In this document: positions 4,965 through 6,555 of the stretch, piece by piece
Layout of the letters: every line of letters starts with the position of its first letter
How positions within the stretch are numbered: the stretch's first letter is position 1
Assembly (NCBI GenBank): GCA_021809225.1
Contig: JAKBAL010000129.1
Span: 1-6,555, forward strand
Length of the DNA stretch: 6,555 bases
Source of the DNA: Pseudomonadota bacterium
Lineage (GTDB): Bacteria; Pseudomonadota; Alphaproteobacteria; UBA9655
Direction: 5' to 3'
Notes under the pieces: model-generated
Told to the model about the DNA's origin: nothing
The model's input: the letters and a program-made list of their open reading frames with translations, nothing else
The model's database searches: none
Position numbers and translations under genes: made by a program

Positions 4965-5762
4965 GTGGCACGGTTTAATAAAGAAAACGAACGAGCATCT
5001 TTTATTGTTGAATGCTTTGAAGAATTTTATAGGGAACTTTTAGCACATAAACACTTAGTTTTTTCTAAACCATGGATGAAAGCCACGGATAAAAACGAAT
5101 CGACACCTAATGCAACAGCTGAGTTTATCCTTACAAAACTACAATACTTTCTTGAACAACAATCTGTAAAATCACGTTATGGTGGGAATGCCTTTTCCCT
5201 CAATTATTACGAAGAAGCAAAATTTATTATGGTTGCTCTGGCGGATGAGGTTTTCTTAAATTTAGATTGGCCAGGCAAGCCTTATTGGGAAACAAATATT
5301 TTAGAAGAAAGAATTTACTCAACCCACAGTGCAGGCCAAACTTTCTTCGAAAAATTAGATTTGTTACTCTTTAACAAAGACCCTGTTCGTGTTGAAATAG
5401 GCATCATTTTTCTTAGCGCTTTAGGCTTAGGTTTTCGGGGTAAATACCGACACTTTGATGACCAAGGTGCATTAAATTCTTACAAAGTACGGCTTTTTAC
5501 ATTTATCAATCGAAGAGAACCTTATTTGTTTCAACAAAAAATTCATCTTTTTCCAGATACTTACGCCCACTCTCTGGAGGGAGCAGAAGCAAAAGAGCTT
5601 CCTAACTTACGAAATTGGTATTTAATATTTGCCGGAATCGGATTTACCTACCTATTGTTTTCTTTTATTATTTGGTACTTCGCAACAGCAGATATTAATA
5701 AAATAATTAATAGAATAATTTCTTATAACGAGACAGAAGAGTCGAGGACAAATGATAAGTAG
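4965..5762 (+). CDS. tssL: T6SS inner-membrane protein TssL (DotU family)
   Basis: A 265-residue DotU/IcmH-family protein that forms the inner-membrane part of the TssJLM complex and contacts TssK in the cytoplasm. The cytoplasmic helical-bundle domain covers about 10-200, with YYEEAKFIMVALADEVFLNL (81-100) and the following DWPG matching the family AlaDE...W signature, then NILEERIYSTHSAGQTFFEK (111-130) and LSALGLGFRGKYR (150-162). One membrane helix occupies about 217-240 and leaves only about 25 residues in the periplasm. There is no C-terminal OmpA-like peptidoglycan-binding domain, unlike extended TssL proteins, so wall anchoring must come from elsewhere if it occurs. Translation starts at GTG with a good ribosome binding site. 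The last 11 bases overlap the start of tssM. Confidence 0.95.
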   Translation: MARFNKENERASFIVECFEEFYRELLAHKHLVFSKPWMKATDKNESTPNATAEFILTKLQYFLEQQSVKSRYGGNAFSLNYYEEAKFIMVALADEVFLNLDWPGKPYWETNILEERIYSTHSAGQTFFEKLDLLLFNKDPVRVEIGIIFLSALGLGFRGKYRHFDDQGALNSYKVRLFTFINRREPYLFQQKIHLFPDTYAHSLEGAEAKELPNLRNWYLIFAGIGFTYLLFSFIIWYFATADINKIINRIISYNETEESRTNDK

Positions 5763-6555
5763 TCACCTCACACAATTAAATTATTACTTCCCATGGAATC
5801 TAGTAGTATCTCTTTTACTAGCTATAATATTTTCTGTTATTGGCGTCATCATTTACAGAAGTGCTACAACCAAAGATGAAAAGGAATCTACTGTCAAACC
5901 TCAATCAACTTTATTAAATAAAATTCATCTATTTTTTGCCCGTTTTGGATATTCATCCACAGATCCTTTGAGTCAATCTTTCGCTTATGCCTTAGAACTT
6001 ATGCATGATTTCATTGGCGGAACTCAATTTCGATACCAATTACCTTGGATTGTCATGTTGGGTACTTCTAACGCAGGAAAAACGACAGTTCTCCAGAATT
6101 TAGCTTTAGATAGGCCAATAGGCCGACCTAATTTTGAAACAAAGAGCCAACACAAACCCCTTTGTGATTGGTGGTTTTATAACCACGGTATCGTTTTAGA
6201 TGTGGATGGAAATCTTGTCCTGAATTCCTCTCAAATAAACTCTGATGAAGATAATTGGAAACTTTTCTTAAATCTCTTAACACATTATCGCCCAAAAAGA
6301 GCTTTAGACGGCGTCATCTTAACAATCCCAGCCTCAGAACTTATTGGCAAAGACAGGCTGTCCCATGATGAAATTATGTTTCGCGCAGGATACCTTTATG
6401 GGAAACTCTGGCAAATGCAGCATATAACGGGCTTTAAGGTTCCTGTTTATATCATGATAACAAAATGCGATCTGGTACCTGGATTTCAAACCTTTTGTAA
6501 AGCAATCCCTTCTCATAATAAACATGACATGTTTGGTTGGTCCAATAGTCATCCT
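5752..6555 (+). CDS. tssM: T6SS inner-membrane NTPase-like protein TssM (IcmF family), 5' part
   Basis: The frame opens with ATG at 5752, overlapping tssL by 11 bases, and stays open for 268 codons to the window edge; full TssM proteins usually exceed 1,000 residues. TssM spans the envelope, binding TssL in the inner membrane and TssJ outside. One membrane helix is seen at about 14-35, followed by a basic/charged stretch. The cytoplasmic NTPase-like domain follows: LPWIVMLGTSNAGKTTVLQN (97-116) contains an intact Walker A, GTSNAGKT at 104-111; then CDWWFYNHGIVLDVDGN (138-154), where the family usually has DTAGR; LLTHYRPKRALDGVILTIP (175-193); and VPVYIMITKCDLVPGF (230-245), the TKCD guanine-type motif. 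A GAGG (5744-5747) lies 4 bases before the start. The family is certain; catalytic ability is doubtful because of the changed second motif. Confidence 0.95.
   Translation, partial: MISSHLTQLNYYFPWNLVVSLLLAIIFSVIGVIIYRSATTKDEKESTVKPQSTLLNKIHLFFARFGYSSTDPLSQSFAYALELMHDFIGGTQFRYQLPWIVMLGTSNAGKTTVLQNLALDRPIGRPNFETKSQHKPLCDWWFYNHGIVLDVDGNLVLNSSQINSDEDNWKLFLNLLTHYRPKRALDGVILTIPASELIGKDRLSHDEIMFRAGYLYGKLWQMQHITGFKVPVYIMITKCDLVPGFQTFCKAIPSHNKHDMFGWSNSHP

Noticed and set aside
6334..6552. Leftward open frame inside tssM
   Set aside because: It is antisense to the conserved NTPase domain of TssM, with no supporting signal.

Overview
The window looks like part of an AT-rich (roughly 40 % GC by eye) alphaproteobacterial chromosome. 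The BolA, CorC/HlyC and triosephosphate isomerase sequences have an alphaproteobacterial flavour. The base composition would suit a host-associated lineage such as Holosporales or a low-GC acetic-acid-bacterium relative, but that placement is inference and no sequence comparison was possible.

The left part (1-1275) is housekeeping. The 3' end of a CorC/HlyC-type transporter gene runs rightward and converges on a leftward tpiA-bolA pair. The bolA and corC-like genes overlap tail to tail by 77 bases. A 140-base divergent intergenic region (1276-1415) separates tpiA from everything to the right.

The right part (1416-6555) is a rightward cluster for the membrane complex and baseplate of a type VI secretion system (T6SS). 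Its order is: an inner-membrane SPOR-domain protein; a lipoprotein at the tssJ position with a TssJ-like globular domain and an unusual Q/N-rich, repeat-bearing tail; tssK (baseplate-to-membrane adaptor); tssL (DotU family, no peptidoglycan-binding extension); and the first 268 codons of tssM (IcmF family), which runs off the window. Spacing is tight (9-base gap, 4-base gap, 11-base overlap) except for a 104-base gap between tssK and tssL that may hold a second promoter.

Together TssJ, TssL and TssM would form the trans-envelope channel and TssK would dock the baseplate on it. The two proteins that depart from the textbook cluster are the most interesting. The SPOR protein is a candidate peptidoglycan anchor acting in trans for a TssL that lacks its own. 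The lipoprotein carries about 190 extra residues of low-complexity sequence with four linker cysteines and a helical repeat. TssM also has an altered second nucleotide-binding motif and only one membrane segment ahead of its NTPase domain. No RNA genes, insertion sequences, CRISPR arrays or convincing intrinsic terminators were found.
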